DNA from: Chloroflexota bacterium
GTDB lineage: Bacteria > Chloroflexota > UBA6077
Length of the DNA stretch: 25,856 bases
Direction: 5' to 3'
Assembly (NCBI GenBank): GCA_023380955.1
Contig: JAMCTB010000109.1
Span: 1-25,856 of the forward strand
Shown here: piece after piece, positions 6,907-15,472 of the stretch
Position numbering within the stretch: the stretch's first letter is position 1
Layout: every line of letters begins with the position of its first letter
Made by a program: the position numbers and the translations under genes
The notes under the pieces: model-generated
The model's database searches: none
Told to the model about the DNA's origin: nothing
Seen by the model: only the letters and a program-made list of their open reading frames with translations

Positions 6907-9105
6907 TCAATACGGCGGGACTTTCACCCGCGCTACTTCCTCCAGCGCATCGACCAGGGATCGCCTGGTTATCCGGAAAGAGTCAACCTCCGGCCGGCCC
7001 CCTGTCTGGCTGCACGAGATGAACCGGCGCATCTCCTGGATGGCAGCTCGCTGGCACACCGCCTCAAGGTCCGCTCCGGTTAGCCCTTCCGACCGACTCG
7101 CCAACTCCTCTGCGTCGACGTCAGGCTCCAGCGGCAGCTTCCGGAGTTGAACCTGGAGGATCTCGATCCTCGCCCTCTGGTCGGGGGGCCGGAAGTCCAG
7201 CACAAAATCGAAGCGACCCGGCCGCAGCAGAGCAGGGTCCACCAGGTCGATCCGATTGGTGGCGCCCAGGACGGCCACCTCGTCAAGGGTGCTCAGATTG
7301 TCCAACTCGCTCAGAAGCTGCCCCACCAACCGCTCCGTCGCCCCGCTTTCACTTGCCCGCCGCAGGGGAGCCAGGGTGTCCAGTCCGTCGAAGAAGAGCA
7401 GACAGGGCGAGGCCTGCTTGGCCTTCTTGAAGACCTGCCGCAAGCTCTTCTCGGACTCGCCAACCCACTTGGACAGCAGTCCGGCCCCATCCACCGTGAT
7501 GAAATTCAGCCCGCTTTCGGTGGCCAGGGCCTTGGCCATCAGGGTCTTTCCGGTCCCCGACGGGCCGCTCAAGAGGACACCACGCACCCTTCGAATGCCG
7601 GCTTTGGAGAACAGCTCGGAGTGGCGAGTGGGCCACTCGACACAGGCCAGCAGGAAGTCGCGCAGCTCGGCCAGTCCTCCCACGTCCTCCCAGTGAACGT
7701 TCGGCTTCTCCACAAAGAACTCTCGGGTAGCCGTCGGCTCGATGCCCTTCAGGGCCTCGAGGAAATGCCTCATGCAGACCGATGCCTTGTCGGCGAGCGC
7801 GACAGCGTTGAGGGCCTCGAAATCGGCCTGAGCCAGGACATCTCGCAGGGCCAGCATGCCAGCCTCTTTGCACAGCACCTCGATGTCGGCACCCACGAAG
7901 CCATGTGTGATCTCGGCCAGCTTCTCCAGTTCCACGTCAGCGGCCACGGGCATGCCTCGGGAGTGGATCTGAAGGATCTTGAGACGCCCGGTGCGGCTGG
8001 GGACGTTGATGGCAATCTCTCGATCGAAGCGACCGGGCCGGCGCAAGGCGGGGTCCAACACCTCGGGGAGGTTGGTCGCCCCTATCACCACGACCTCCCC
8101 TCTGGATACCAGCCCGTCCATGGAGGCTAGCAGTTGGGCAACCACTCTCTTCTCCACGTCGCCCACCACGTCGGCCCGCTTCGGGGCGATGGCATCCAGC
8201 TCGTCCAGGAAGATGATGCTCGGCGCCCGCTTCTGAGCCTCATCGAACACCTCCCGCAGCTTCGCCTCGCTCTCGCCATAGAACTTGTGAATGATCTCCG
8301 GACCGCTCAGGTGAATGAAGTGGGCCTCCACCTCACTGGCCACCGCCCTGGCTATGAGGGTCTTGCCGGTACCGGGAGGACCGTAGAGAAGCACCCCCTT
8401 GGGAGGCTCGATCCGGAGCCTGGAGAAAAGGTCGGGGTACTTCATAGGGAGCTCGATCATCTCCCTCACCCGCTGAAGCTCACCCTCCAGCCCTCCGATG
8501 TCCTCGTACTTGATCTTGAAGGGGCGCTCTCGCCCGGTCTCCGGGGATTTCAGCCGAAGGTCCGTGTAGGGGCCGATCACCACAGGCCCCTCCGGCGCGG
8601 TGGAGGCCACCTTGAAGAAGTGGCCTCGCCGGCCGTAGAGAGCCGCCTTCACCCGGTCTCCTGCCACAACCGGCAGACCGGCCAGCAGCTCTCGGAGCCG
8701 GCTCAGATCCTGAGGCCCGTAGCTGGCAGTCTCGGTCGGAGCAAGGAGCACCGTCTCGGCTGCCCTGGCAGCTACCCTCCTGACGGTAACCCTCTCATCG
8801 AGCCCAGCCTGGGCATTCTCGCGCAGGGTACCGTCCATCAGGATCAGGTGGGCGCTCGAAGCGGCAAGGGGTGGACAGGGTTCAACCCTCGCCACAGTGC
8901 CCCTCTTGCCCTGTACCATCACCATGTCGCTGGGGAGCGCACCGATACGGGCGATGTCGGCGACATCGATCCGCACCGTGCCCGTGTCCACATCCTCCAG
9001 CAGCGCCTCGGCAACACGGAGGGACGACTTCGGCAGGGCAGCCGCGGATTCCTCCACCGCGGGATCAGTGAGATTCACTTCGTCTTCAACAGAGGATTCG
9101 ACCAT
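6907..9105 (-). CDS. CDC48/VCP-like AAA+ ATPase with two ATPase domains; second domain lacks Walker B glutamate
   Basis: A 732-residue protein with the archaeal VAT / eukaryotic p97 layout. An N-domain of CDC48 type starts near residue 28 (LRVAEALLEDVDTGTVRI). D1 has Walker A GPPGTGKT (K248), Walker B FLDELD (E302), pore loop KFYGESE and arginine fingers in ALRRPGRFD. D2 has Walker A GPSGTGKT (K520), pore loop KWVGESE and LLRPGRFD. In D2 the Walker B reads FFDGLD: G574 occupies the place of the catalytic Glu, exactly 54 residues after K520, as E302 is after K248. D2 should therefore bind but hydrolyse ATP poorly; this is inference. The family forms hexamers that unfold or extract proteins. 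The gene lies between flavoprotein A and the MalK-like ATPase with gaps of 53 and 41 nt, so it is probably co-transcribed with a transporter, an unusual setting. ATG start with GGAGAG upstream. Confidence 0.92.
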   Translation of the reverse strand: MVESSVEDEVNLTDPAVEESAAALPKSSLRVAEALLEDVDTGTVRIDVADIARIGALPSDMVMVQGKRGTVARVEPCPPLAASSAHLILMDGTLRENAQAGLDERVTVRRVAARAAETVLLAPTETASYGPQDLSRLRELLAGLPVVAGDRVKAALYGRRGHFFKVASTAPEGPVVIGPYTDLRLKSPETGRERPFKIKYEDIGGLEGELQRVREMIELPMKYPDLFSRLRIEPPKGVLLYGPPGTGKTLIARAVASEVEAHFIHLSGPEIIHKFYGESEAKLREVFDEAQKRAPSIIFLDELDAIAPKRADVVGDVEKRVVAQLLASMDGLVSRGEVVVIGATNLPEVLDPALRRPGRFDREIAINVPSRTGRLKILQIHSRGMPVAADVELEKLAEITHGFVGADIEVLCKEAGMLALRDVLAQADFEALNAVALADKASVCMRHFLEALKGIEPTATREFFVEKPNVHWEDVGGLAELRDFLLACVEWPTRHSELFSKAGIRRVRGVLLSGPSGTGKTLMAKALATESGLNFITVDGAGLLSKWVGESEKSLRQVFKKAKQASPCLLFFDGLDTLAPLRRASESGATERLVGQLLSELDNLSTLDEVAVLGATNRIDLVDPALLRPGRFDFVLDFRPPDQRARIEILQVQLRKLPLEPDVDAEELASRSEGLTGADLEAVCQRAAIQEMRRFISCSQTGGRPEVDSFRITRRSLVDALEEVARVKVPPY

Positions 9106-9158
9106 CGGAATGTCTCTCCAGCCCCCTTTTGCTCACCAGCGCCGGTGCGGCCGGCCGC

Positions 9159-10574
9159 TCATCGCGCCCTGCTCCCAAGGTCCACGCCCTGGGCGGCCAG
9201 TCTCTCCTGGAGCGCCATCACTTCCAGTTCTCGGGGTTCCACAGACCCCTTCACCGACAATGCGGCCGCCGTACCGGCGGCCTGTCCGGTGACCATACAG
9301 CAGTACATGCCTCGAGTCCACATGTCCGCTTGATGGAGCTGGGATATGGTGCGACCGCCTACCAGCAAGCCCTCCACACCGTTCGGCACCAGGCAGCGGT
9401 AGGGGATCTCGAACCAGTTGAGCGGGGTGACGGCGGTGCGGTAAACGGCATTGACGGGAGAGCCTTCCCCACCATCCGGGCTGTGCCAGTCCCGGCCGGC
9501 CGCGTGGAAGCGCCAGATCTTGGCCACGGTGTCCTCGTAGCTCCTCTGCGCCAGGATGTCCTCCTCGCTGAGGACGAAGGAGCCTCGGACTCGACGGGTC
9601 TCCCTCACGCCGATGCTGCTGGAGGCGTCCAGGACGTACGCCCTCTCACACCCCGGCAGATTCCCCCGAATGAAGCTCTCCAGCTGCCTCATCTGATCCC
9701 GGGCCTCGATCTCCGCGCGGGTTAGATCCCAGCCGTTGGTGCCATCCACTCCATAGACCCGAGTGCTGTTGACGAAGACGGTTCCCCGCCGGACGTTGAC
9801 CCCCTCGAAGCGGATGTAATGGCAGTCCTCGTCCAGTTCGCCCCGCTCCCGCGCCGCGGCTACCAGGTCGAAGAAGCCGGAGATCCTGACCACACCCTTC
9901 TCGATGTCCAGCAGCTGAAAGCTGGGGTCGGCCGTGAACTGCTCCGGATGGTCACGGGCGTACTCCACCAGCCGCGGGATGTCCACGCCCCCCATCCGAA
10001 AGAGGATAGTCATCGGCCGCATCTTCCCGTCGGCTTCCCGTCCCTTCACCACCTCGGCACCGGCCCGGGCCGCCAGGTCCGCGTCGCCGGTGGCATCCAC
10101 CACCACGTCGGCCAGGTAGGCCGTACGACCCGACTTGTTCTCCACGACGACGCCCCGAACCTTCCACGCCTCCACCAAGGGCTCCGTGACCCAACTGTAG
10201 AGGAGCAGACTCGCCCCGGCCTCCCACAGGAAGGCTAGAGCAACCTCTTTGAACTTCTCGGGGTCGAAGGGGATCGTCGGACCCTCCCAGGCTCCGCCCT
10301 CCTTCAGGAGGCACACCACCATCTCCCTGGCGAAGCCGCTCAGGCGGTCAACCGGGCAGTTGAAAGTGGTCATCATGGCCGCGGTTGCCGTCCCACCCAG
10401 GAAACCGTTGCGTTCGATCAGCAGGGTGCGAGCTCCTTGCCGTGCGGCCGCCACGGCAGCTCCCAGGCCTGCCGGTCCCCCGCCGGCCACCACCACGTCG
10501 AACTTGCCGGCCACGGGGATCTCGCGGGCCTCCTGCCGAACATACTCTTGCTCGATCCTGTATTTCCCGAACAT
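9159..10574 (-). CDS. FAD-dependent oxidoreductase A
   Basis: A 471-residue flavoprotein with an N-terminal dinucleotide fold, GGGPAG at 31-36 and the FAD-ribose glutamate E54 in LLIERNGFLGG. The segment VVDATGDADLAARAG follows in the middle. Towards the C-terminus come GVRETRR, FEIPYRCLVP and a final FAD-contact segment with GQAAGTAAAL. It fits the broad FAD-dependent oxidoreductase family (Pfam FAD_oxidored), most members of which have no known reaction. No signal peptide or membrane segment is seen, so it should be cytoplasmic. It resembles flavoprotein D (18785-20233) closely, sharing VDGTNGWDLTR, ISGFFDLV and a CHY(I/L)RFEGV segment. It follows flavoprotein B by 44 nt and precedes the AAA+ gene. 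Substrate is unknown; the context suggests an imported organic compound. Confidence 0.88.
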   Translation of the reverse strand: MFGKYRIEQEYVRQEAREIPVAGKFDVVVAGGGPAGLGAAVAAARQGARTLLIERNGFLGGTATAAMMTTFNCPVDRLSGFAREMVVCLLKEGGAWEGPTIPFDPEKFKEVALAFLWEAGASLLLYSWVTEPLVEAWKVRGVVVENKSGRTAYLADVVVDATGDADLAARAGAEVVKGREADGKMRPMTILFRMGGVDIPRLVEYARDHPEQFTADPSFQLLDIEKGVVRISGFFDLVAAARERGELDEDCHYIRFEGVNVRRGTVFVNSTRVYGVDGTNGWDLTRAEIEARDQMRQLESFIRGNLPGCERAYVLDASSSIGVRETRRVRGSFVLSEEDILAQRSYEDTVAKIWRFHAAGRDWHSPDGGEGSPVNAVYRTAVTPLNWFEIPYRCLVPNGVEGLLVGGRTISQLHQADMWTRGMYCCMVTGQAAGTAAALSVKGSVEPRELEVMALQERLAAQGVDLGSRAR

Positions 10575-10618
10575 AGAAGATCACTCCCTCGAATAGCTGC
10601 CGATTCCCCGGGTGGGGT

Positions 10619-12049
10619 TCAGCGGCCGATCGCCCCTGGTCTTGCCACCGGCGGCACCGGCAGGGGCATTCCCAGATCCACCCCCTGCCCGGCCAGAGTC
10701 TCCTGGAGGTGGCTTACCTCCAGTTGGCGGGGTGCAACCTTCTGTCTCGTCGCCAGCGCCGCGGCCGTACCTGCCGCCTGTCCTGTGACGGTGCAGGCGG
10801 GCATCATCCTCAGAGAGCCGGCGGCCAGGTGCTCGGCGGACACGGATCGGCCAGCCACCAGCAGGTTGTCCACCCGCTTCGGGAGCAGGGCACGATAAGG
10901 GATCTGGTAGGCGGCGATGCCGGTGGGATAGCTCTTGAGCCAGGACAGCTTCTCGTCGGAGGCCCCGCCGTGGAAGTCGATAGGGGCGGCGGCCCTACCG
11001 ATGGCGTCCCGGAAGTGGGCGGCGCCCATCACATCCTGCTGGGTCATGGTGTACTCGCCCACGATCCGCCGGGTCTCCCGCACCCCGATGAGGGGGGCCG
11101 TGTCCAGCAGGTAGCAGCTGGAGCAGCCCGGCATGTCTCGCTTCATCCACCTCACGATGGCCACGGCCTGCTTCCACAGGAGCAGCTGCGCGGCCGTGAG
11201 CTGCTTGGCATCGGTAGCATCCATGCCGGTAACCCTGGTGGCGTTGATCGCCAGCTGCCCCCGCCGGATGTCCGCGCCGGAAGTGAAGAAGAAGAACTGG
11301 TGGTGGGTAACGCCCGGCGGGAACTCACCGGCTTCGACCGCTCGCTTCAAGGGCGGGAACTGGGTGAGGGAGTTCCGAATGTACGGTTGGTCGGGGATCG
11401 CCGTCGCCTCAATGGACATCTCGAACTCGTCCGGGTGTTCGACCATGTAGCGTTGGAATTCGGAGGTATCCACGCCCCCGACCCTAAACATCATGGTCAC
11501 CGGCTGAAGATCCTGAACCGGCGATATCTCGAAGGGAGCGCCGGCGACGGCAGCGAGATCAGCGTCGCCGGAACAGTCCACTGCCACTCCTGCTTCGACC
11601 AACTGGAGACCCGACTTGTTGTGGATGACCACTCCTTCCAGACGATCATCGGAGAGCACGGCATCCACCAAGGAGGTGCGGAGAAGCAGCGTGACGCCGG
11701 CCTCCTCCACCATCTCCAGGGCCACGTACTTGAACAGCTCCGGGTCGAAGAGGGTCCGGCTGTAGAGTGCGCCGCTCCAGTCCTGGACGTGCCCGATGGA
11801 TCCCCCCTCGGCCATGATCCGCTCGATGATCTCCTGACCCAGCCCCTTCACCACCTGCTCGCCCCGATAGTCGTGGAAGGTGAGCCAGTTGTGGCAGAGG
11901 CCCAGGGCACCAACGCCTCCCAGCGCCCCTTCCCTTTCGATAAGAAGGGTGTTGGCGCCGTTTCTGGCGGAGGCGACCGCCGCGAAGACGCCCGCGGTGC
12001 CTCCGCCCACAACCACGACGTCGAACCTGCCGAATGACTTCATAGCCAT
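10619..12049 (-). CDS. FAD-dependent oxidoreductase B
   Basis: A 476-residue member of the same flavoprotein family, with GGGTAG at 15-20, E38 in LLIEREGALGG, CSGDADLAAVAGAPF in the middle, GVRETRRIVGEY, YQIPYRALLP and GQAAGTAAALA near the end. The HLAAGSLR segment before the last motif places it with E, F and G rather than with A and D. It lies between SBP1 and flavoprotein A, and a strong stem-loop sits in the gap upstream. Two ATGs, at 12049 and 12043, are possible: GGAG lies 4 nt before the first and 10 nt before the second, so the real protein may be two residues shorter. Likely cytoplasmic; its substrate is unknown. Confidence 0.87.
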   Translation of the reverse strand: MAMKSFGRFDVVVVGGGTAGVFAAVASARNGANTLLIEREGALGGVGALGLCHNWLTFHDYRGEQVVKGLGQEIIERIMAEGGSIGHVQDWSGALYSRTLFDPELFKYVALEMVEEAGVTLLLRTSLVDAVLSDDRLEGVVIHNKSGLQLVEAGVAVDCSGDADLAAVAGAPFEISPVQDLQPVTMMFRVGGVDTSEFQRYMVEHPDEFEMSIEATAIPDQPYIRNSLTQFPPLKRAVEAGEFPPGVTHHQFFFFTSGADIRRGQLAINATRVTGMDATDAKQLTAAQLLLWKQAVAIVRWMKRDMPGCSSCYLLDTAPLIGVRETRRIVGEYTMTQQDVMGAAHFRDAIGRAAAPIDFHGGASDEKLSWLKSYPTGIAAYQIPYRALLPKRVDNLLVAGRSVSAEHLAAGSLRMMPACTVTGQAAGTAAALATRQKVAPRQLEVSHLQETLAGQGVDLGMPLPVPPVARPGAIGR

Positions 12050-12073
12050 CGAACTCCGTATTAACTGAGGTCA

Positions 12074-12094
12074 CGCCCGGCCGTTGGCCGGGCG
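12074..12094 (-). repeat. Stem-loop after SBP1 gene (9-bp perfect stem)
   Basis: CGCCCGGCC (12074-12082) and GGCCGGGCG (12086-12094) pair perfectly around a 3-nt loop. The element is in the 70-nt gap after the SBP1 stop (12120) and before flavoprotein B. No T-tract follows on the minus strand, so mRNA 3'-end protection or partial attenuation of the downstream genes is more likely than full termination. Confidence 0.6.
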
Positions 12095-12119
12095 ATTACC
12101 GCTACACCGATCCCGAGTC

Positions 12120-13520
12120 TCAGCCCTTCAGCTCTGCCGCCCACTTGCTCGACAGGTCGTCCAGCGCCGCCTTGATCGGCGTCTGTTTGGCCACGATCGC
12201 CTGGCAAGCCCCAGCCAGCAGGTCGGCCAGTATGTTGTTCTTGGGGTGATATTGAAACTTTCGAGGATACTGTCTCATGTACTCCAGCTGCAGCTTCATA
12301 TCGGCCCCTTCTGGAGTGTTGAACCATGGGTCCTTGAGAACGGACGCCCGGGATGGAAGCTCACCGGCGATCTTGGCGTTGATGGTCTGAGCTTCCGGGC
12401 TGAGCTGGCTCTCGATGAAGAGCCCCGCCGCCTCTCGCTCTTTGCAGTCCTTGCTCATGGCCATGAACTTGCCGGCCGTGAAAGCGGGCATGGGCTTTCC
12501 GGCTTCGATGCCCGGGTTCGGCGCGAGGGCCATGTTCTTGCCCGCGGCCGAGGCGCGGGCATTAGAGACCACGTTGGACCCCAACGTAGTCATGGCTGCC
12601 GTCCCCGCCTTGAAGGCGTCCAGCATGTTATCCCGAGTGATGGACAGGACGCCTTCAGGCATGGCCTTGTAGGTGTGGACCATATCGAAGATCCACTGAA
12701 AAGCCTTGATCCCCGCGTCGTTATTGAAGGCCACCTGCCCCTTGTCGTCCAACAGATCGGCCCCCACGGACCAGAGGGCAGGGATTAGCCACCCGGTAAG
12801 TTGGACCGCGTTGCCGTCCTTGCTGAGCCCCAGGAGGTAACCTGATACCCGCCCCTCGCTGAGCGCCTTACCTGTCTGCGCCAACTCGCTCCAGCTCTTC
12901 GGCAGGGTCAGCTTCTTCTCCTCCAGCATGTCCTTGCGGTAGAAGAGCAGATCGTACAGGATGGAGTTCCAGTAGAAGCCGTAGTTGGCGCCGCCGTATA
13001 CGGTGTTCTCCCTGGGCATGAGGAAGTCCTCTTTCTCCTCCTTGGTCCAGCTCTTTCCCACGTAGTCGTCCAGGGGCAACAGGGTATGGGCAGGAACCTG
13101 GAGGGGCAGGCCGAAGGTAGACAACTGGGCCACATCGGGCCCCTTACCCGCGGCGGCGGCCTGGATGATCTGATCATCCATCTTCTGCCAGGGGACTGTC
13201 ACCGCGTTGACTTCTACGTTCGGGTACTTCTTGCGGAAGAGGTCCACCATCGCCACCTCGGCCTTGGAACGGGCGTTGGTCGTGTCCTTGTGGTCGAGCG
13301 GTGTCCAGTAGGTGATGACAGCCTTCTTTGCCGCGGCCGGAGCCCCGGCTGGATTGGCCGTGGGAACAGCCACGCTGCCGCCGGAGTTGGCCGCGGCGGG
13401 TCCGGAGGAGCCAGGAGCCGAACAGCCCGCCAGGGCAGCCATGCCACCCAGGGCGAGACCGAGCCGAAGAAAGCCACGGCGGGTGACGGTACGTAGAGTG
13501 GACTTCGGGTTCTCGTTCAT
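12120..13520 (-). CDS. ABC transporter substrate-binding lipoprotein SBP1 (family 1, carbohydrate type)
   Basis: A 466-residue exported protein. The N-terminus has a twin-arginine motif (TRRGFLRL, R14-R15), a hydrophobic stretch and a lipobox ending in C33 (LAGC), then an Ala/Pro/Ser-rich linker. The mature part begins ITYWTPLDHKD, typical of family 1 extracellular solute-binding proteins (UgpB/MalE group), with FNNDAGIKAFQW mid-protein and DPWFNTPEGADM near the C-terminus. It should be anchored on the outer face of the membrane and deliver ligand to the permeases encoded just upstream (40-nt gap from MalG-like). It is clearly paralogous to SBP2 (shared FRKKYPN, VPWQK, SITRDNMLD, TTLGSN). The frame is open upstream to 13577, but the ATG at 13520 with GAGGAG 10 nt before it gives a proper Tat signal. 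Ligand unknown. Confidence 0.92.
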   Translation of the reverse strand: MNENPKSTLRTVTRRGFLRLGLALGGMAALAGCSAPGSSGPAAANSGGSVAVPTANPAGAPAAAKKAVITYWTPLDHKDTTNARSKAEVAMVDLFRKKYPNVEVNAVTVPWQKMDDQIIQAAAAGKGPDVAQLSTFGLPLQVPAHTLLPLDDYVGKSWTKEEKEDFLMPRENTVYGGANYGFYWNSILYDLLFYRKDMLEEKKLTLPKSWSELAQTGKALSEGRVSGYLLGLSKDGNAVQLTGWLIPALWSVGADLLDDKGQVAFNNDAGIKAFQWIFDMVHTYKAMPEGVLSITRDNMLDAFKAGTAAMTTLGSNVVSNARASAAGKNMALAPNPGIEAGKPMPAFTAGKFMAMSKDCKEREAAGLFIESQLSPEAQTINAKIAGELPSRASVLKDPWFNTPEGADMKLQLEYMRQYPRKFQYHPKNNILADLLAGACQAIVAKQTPIKAALDDLSSKWAAELKG

Positions 13521-13560
13521 CCCACATTCTCTCCTCGATGTAGTCTTTGTGGTCTTTCCT

Positions 13561-14412
13561 CTAGCCCTTACTGGCACCGGAGGTCAGGCCTTGAATGAAA
13601 CGACGCTGCAGTATGATGAAGAGGATCAATACCGGTATGAGCGCTACGGTCACCGCGGCCATCAGCTTGCCCCATTCCACCCCAAAAGCGCTGACGTAGT
13701 AGTAGAGGCCAATTGGTATCAGCCGCATGTCGTCTGAGGAGGTCATGGTCAGCGCGATGATGAACTCGTTCCACACGTAGACGAAGACAATCACCGCGGC
13801 GGCGGCCAGCCCAGGCTGGGTGAGAGGAGCAATAATCCGGTAGAACGCCTGCAGGGGCCCACAACCGTCGATCAGGGCGGCCTCATCCAGCTCCTTCGGT
13901 ATGCTCTCGAAGAAGCCCCGCATCAGCCACAGCACCGTAGGTATCTGCCAGGCGCTGTAGATGATGATCAGGACCCAGTAGGTGTCGTTGAGCCCCATCT
14001 TCGCGGCGATCATGTACAGGGGCACCAACACTGCGATACCAGGAATCATCACTGTGGCCAGGATGATGAACAGCAGCACATTCTTGAAGGGGAAGTTGAA
14101 GCGGGCCGCGGAGTAGCCACCGTGAGAAGCTACCACCAGAGTAACCACTATGGTAGCCAGAGCTACCACCAGACTGTTAAGGAAATACCGTGGCATGTTG
14201 GAGCCGTAGATCACCAACTGGAAATTGTCCAACACCACGGGGTTGGGGATCCACTTAGGCGGGTAGCTAACTATGCTCCCCTGATCCTTGAGCGAGGTGA
14301 TTATCGACCACAGGATCGGGAAAACGGCGAAGAGGCTGGTGAGCACCAGCGTTCCATAGACCCCCACATTCTCGAGGAGAACCGCCGGTTGGTACCAAGG
14401 TTTTCGTTTCAT
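13561..14412 (-). CDS. Carbohydrate ABC transporter permease, MalG-like
   Basis: A 283-residue inner-membrane protein with about six hydrophobic segments (roughly 20-40, 78-97, 111-135, 143-162, 203-221, 247-268). The cytoplasmic EAA coupling loop is at 177-196 (EAALIDGCGPLQAF...). The C-terminus RRFIQGLTSGASKG is typical of MalG/UgpE proteins. It pairs with the MalF-like permease encoded 92 nt upstream, and the MalK-like ATPase docks on both. SBP1 follows after 40 nt. ATG at 14412 is preceded by GGAGG at 9 nt. Confidence 0.93.
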   Translation of the reverse strand: MKRKPWYQPAVLLENVGVYGTLVLTSLFAVFPILWSIITSLKDQGSIVSYPPKWIPNPVVLDNFQLVIYGSNMPRYFLNSLVVALATIVVTLVVASHGGYSAARFNFPFKNVLLFIILATVMIPGIAVLVPLYMIAAKMGLNDTYWVLIIIYSAWQIPTVLWLMRGFFESIPKELDEAALIDGCGPLQAFYRIIAPLTQPGLAAAAVIVFVYVWNEFIIALTMTSSDDMRLIPIGLYYYVSAFGVEWGKLMAAVTVALIPVLILFIILQRRFIQGLTSGASKG

Positions 14413-14451
14413 TCTGTCTTTCCTCCGCCCTCTGCGTTAGGGATCTCTGGC

Positions 14452-14477
14452 TTTGGAGCTGTTGGAAGCGCTCCAAA
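14452..14477 (-). repeat. Inverted repeat between the two permease genes
   Basis: TTTGGAGC (14452-14459) pairs perfectly with GCTCCAAA (14470-14477) around a 10-nt loop, in the 92-nt gap between the MalF-like stop (14505) and MalG-like start (14412). It could be an mRNA hairpin. The core TTGGAAGCGCTCCAA also recalls LacI-family operators, though it is one base short of perfect symmetry. Confidence 0.45.
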
Positions 14478-14504
14478 CCCGACAGGCGCTGCTCCGATCT
14501 ACTC

Positions 14505-15449
14505 CTAGTAGTTGGACTCGTTCCGCAAGATCTTGACGTACAGGATGCTGAACACGATGTTGAAGATGAAGATATACACCGCCACGGCCGAGGCGAAGCC
14601 CATGTGGTAGAAGGAGAACGCTTCTCTATACACCCGCAGGCTCATCACATCGGTGGCTCCCACCGGTCCGCCGCCGGTGAGTATGAAGGGAAGGGTGACC
14701 ATGTTGAAGTAGTGGAGGCTCAGCATGATGGTGGTGATCAGCGCCGTGCTGCGGATCATAGGAAGCGTGATTCGCCAGAACCGCTGCCAGGCGGTGGCGC
14801 CGTCCACTTTGGCTGCTTCGTGCAAGTCGTCGGGCACCGTCTGCAGCGCTGCCAGCAGCAACAGCATGGGATAGGGAAAGGATTGCCACACGTTGGCCAG
14901 AATCAGACTGGGCATGGCCGAGGTGGCCTGGCCCAGAAAGTCGAAGGGAGCGCCGAACCATTCCCGGATGAAGAAGTTGATGGGTCCAAACTGAGGGTTC
15001 ATCAGCCAACCCCACAGTAGACCGGTCACCAACTGGCTCACAATCCAAGGAATGATGATGAGCGTTCGGAAAAGAACGCGGAACCGGACCTGACGGTTCA
15101 GCAGCAGCGCCAGCAGCAGGCCAAATGGCATAGCCACTATCATCGATCCAAAGGTGAAGACCAAGCTGTTGACTATATTGGTTCGCCCCAAAGGATCCTG
15201 TAGGAACTTTAAGTAGCTCTGAAAGGCGATGAACTTAGTCGTGTTCAGGTAAACGGTGTCGTGCAAGCTCACCACCAGAGCGTAAACAATGGGGTAGAAG
15301 GTCACCGCCAACACCATCAGGACCGAGGGCAACAGGAACAAGAGAGCCACCCGGTTGCGGCTCCACTCTTTCCACATCCGTCCTAAGCCACTTCTCGACT
15401 TCGTGCCGACTTGAATAGGCTTCTTGCCAGTAAACTCTGCCGTGCTCAA
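14505..15449 (-). CDS. Carbohydrate ABC transporter permease, MalF-like
   Basis: A 314-residue inner-membrane protein. A basic cytoplasmic N-tail is followed by a first membrane segment at about 33-60 (ALLFLLPSVLMVLAVTFYPI), further segments to residue 305, and the EAA coupling loop at 211-230 (EAAKVDGATAWQRFWRITLP). The GGGP motif near 259-262 is common in this family. It forms the translocation pore with the MalG-like subunit. The open frame extends upstream to 15572 over the end of flavoprotein C, but TTG at 15449 is chosen because AAGGAG lies 7 nt before it and the gene then begins 23 nt after the previous stop. Confidence 0.9.
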   Translation of the reverse strand: MSTAEFTGKKPIQVGTKSRSGLGRMWKEWSRNRVALLFLLPSVLMVLAVTFYPIVYALVVSLHDTVYLNTTKFIAFQSYLKFLQDPLGRTNIVNSLVFTFGSMIVAMPFGLLLALLLNRQVRFRVLFRTLIIIPWIVSQLVTGLLWGWLMNPQFGPINFFIREWFGAPFDFLGQATSAMPSLILANVWQSFPYPMLLLLAALQTVPDDLHEAAKVDGATAWQRFWRITLPMIRSTALITTIMLSLHYFNMVTLPFILTGGGPVGATDVMSLRVYREAFSFYHMGFASAVAVYIFIFNIVFSILYVKILRNESNY

Positions 15450-15456
15450 GACTCCA

Positions 15457-15462
15457 CTCCTT
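15457..15462 (-). promoter_or_regulatory. Ribosome binding site for the MalF-like TTG start
   Basis: AAGGAG on the minus strand, 7 nt before TTG at 15449. It decides in favour of a TTG start over upstream in-frame starts that would overlap flavoprotein C by up to 100 nt. Confidence 0.6.
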
Positions 15463-15472
15463 TCTGTTGTGG

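Noticed and set aside
7147..9333. Long plus-strand open frames opposite the AAA+ gene (327 and 399 codons)
   Set aside because: They mirror the AAA+ and flavoprotein A genes in high-GC DNA. Their translations are rich in Gly, His, Pro and Arg, with no recognisable motif.
10709..12037. Plus-strand open frame of 442 codons opposite flavoprotein B
   Set aside because: It is a shadow frame of a clear FAD gene, with no domain and no ribosome site. The similar frames opposite flavoproteins C, D, E and G at 15914-17062, 18869-19867, 20263-21108 and 24779-25825 are rejected for the same reason.
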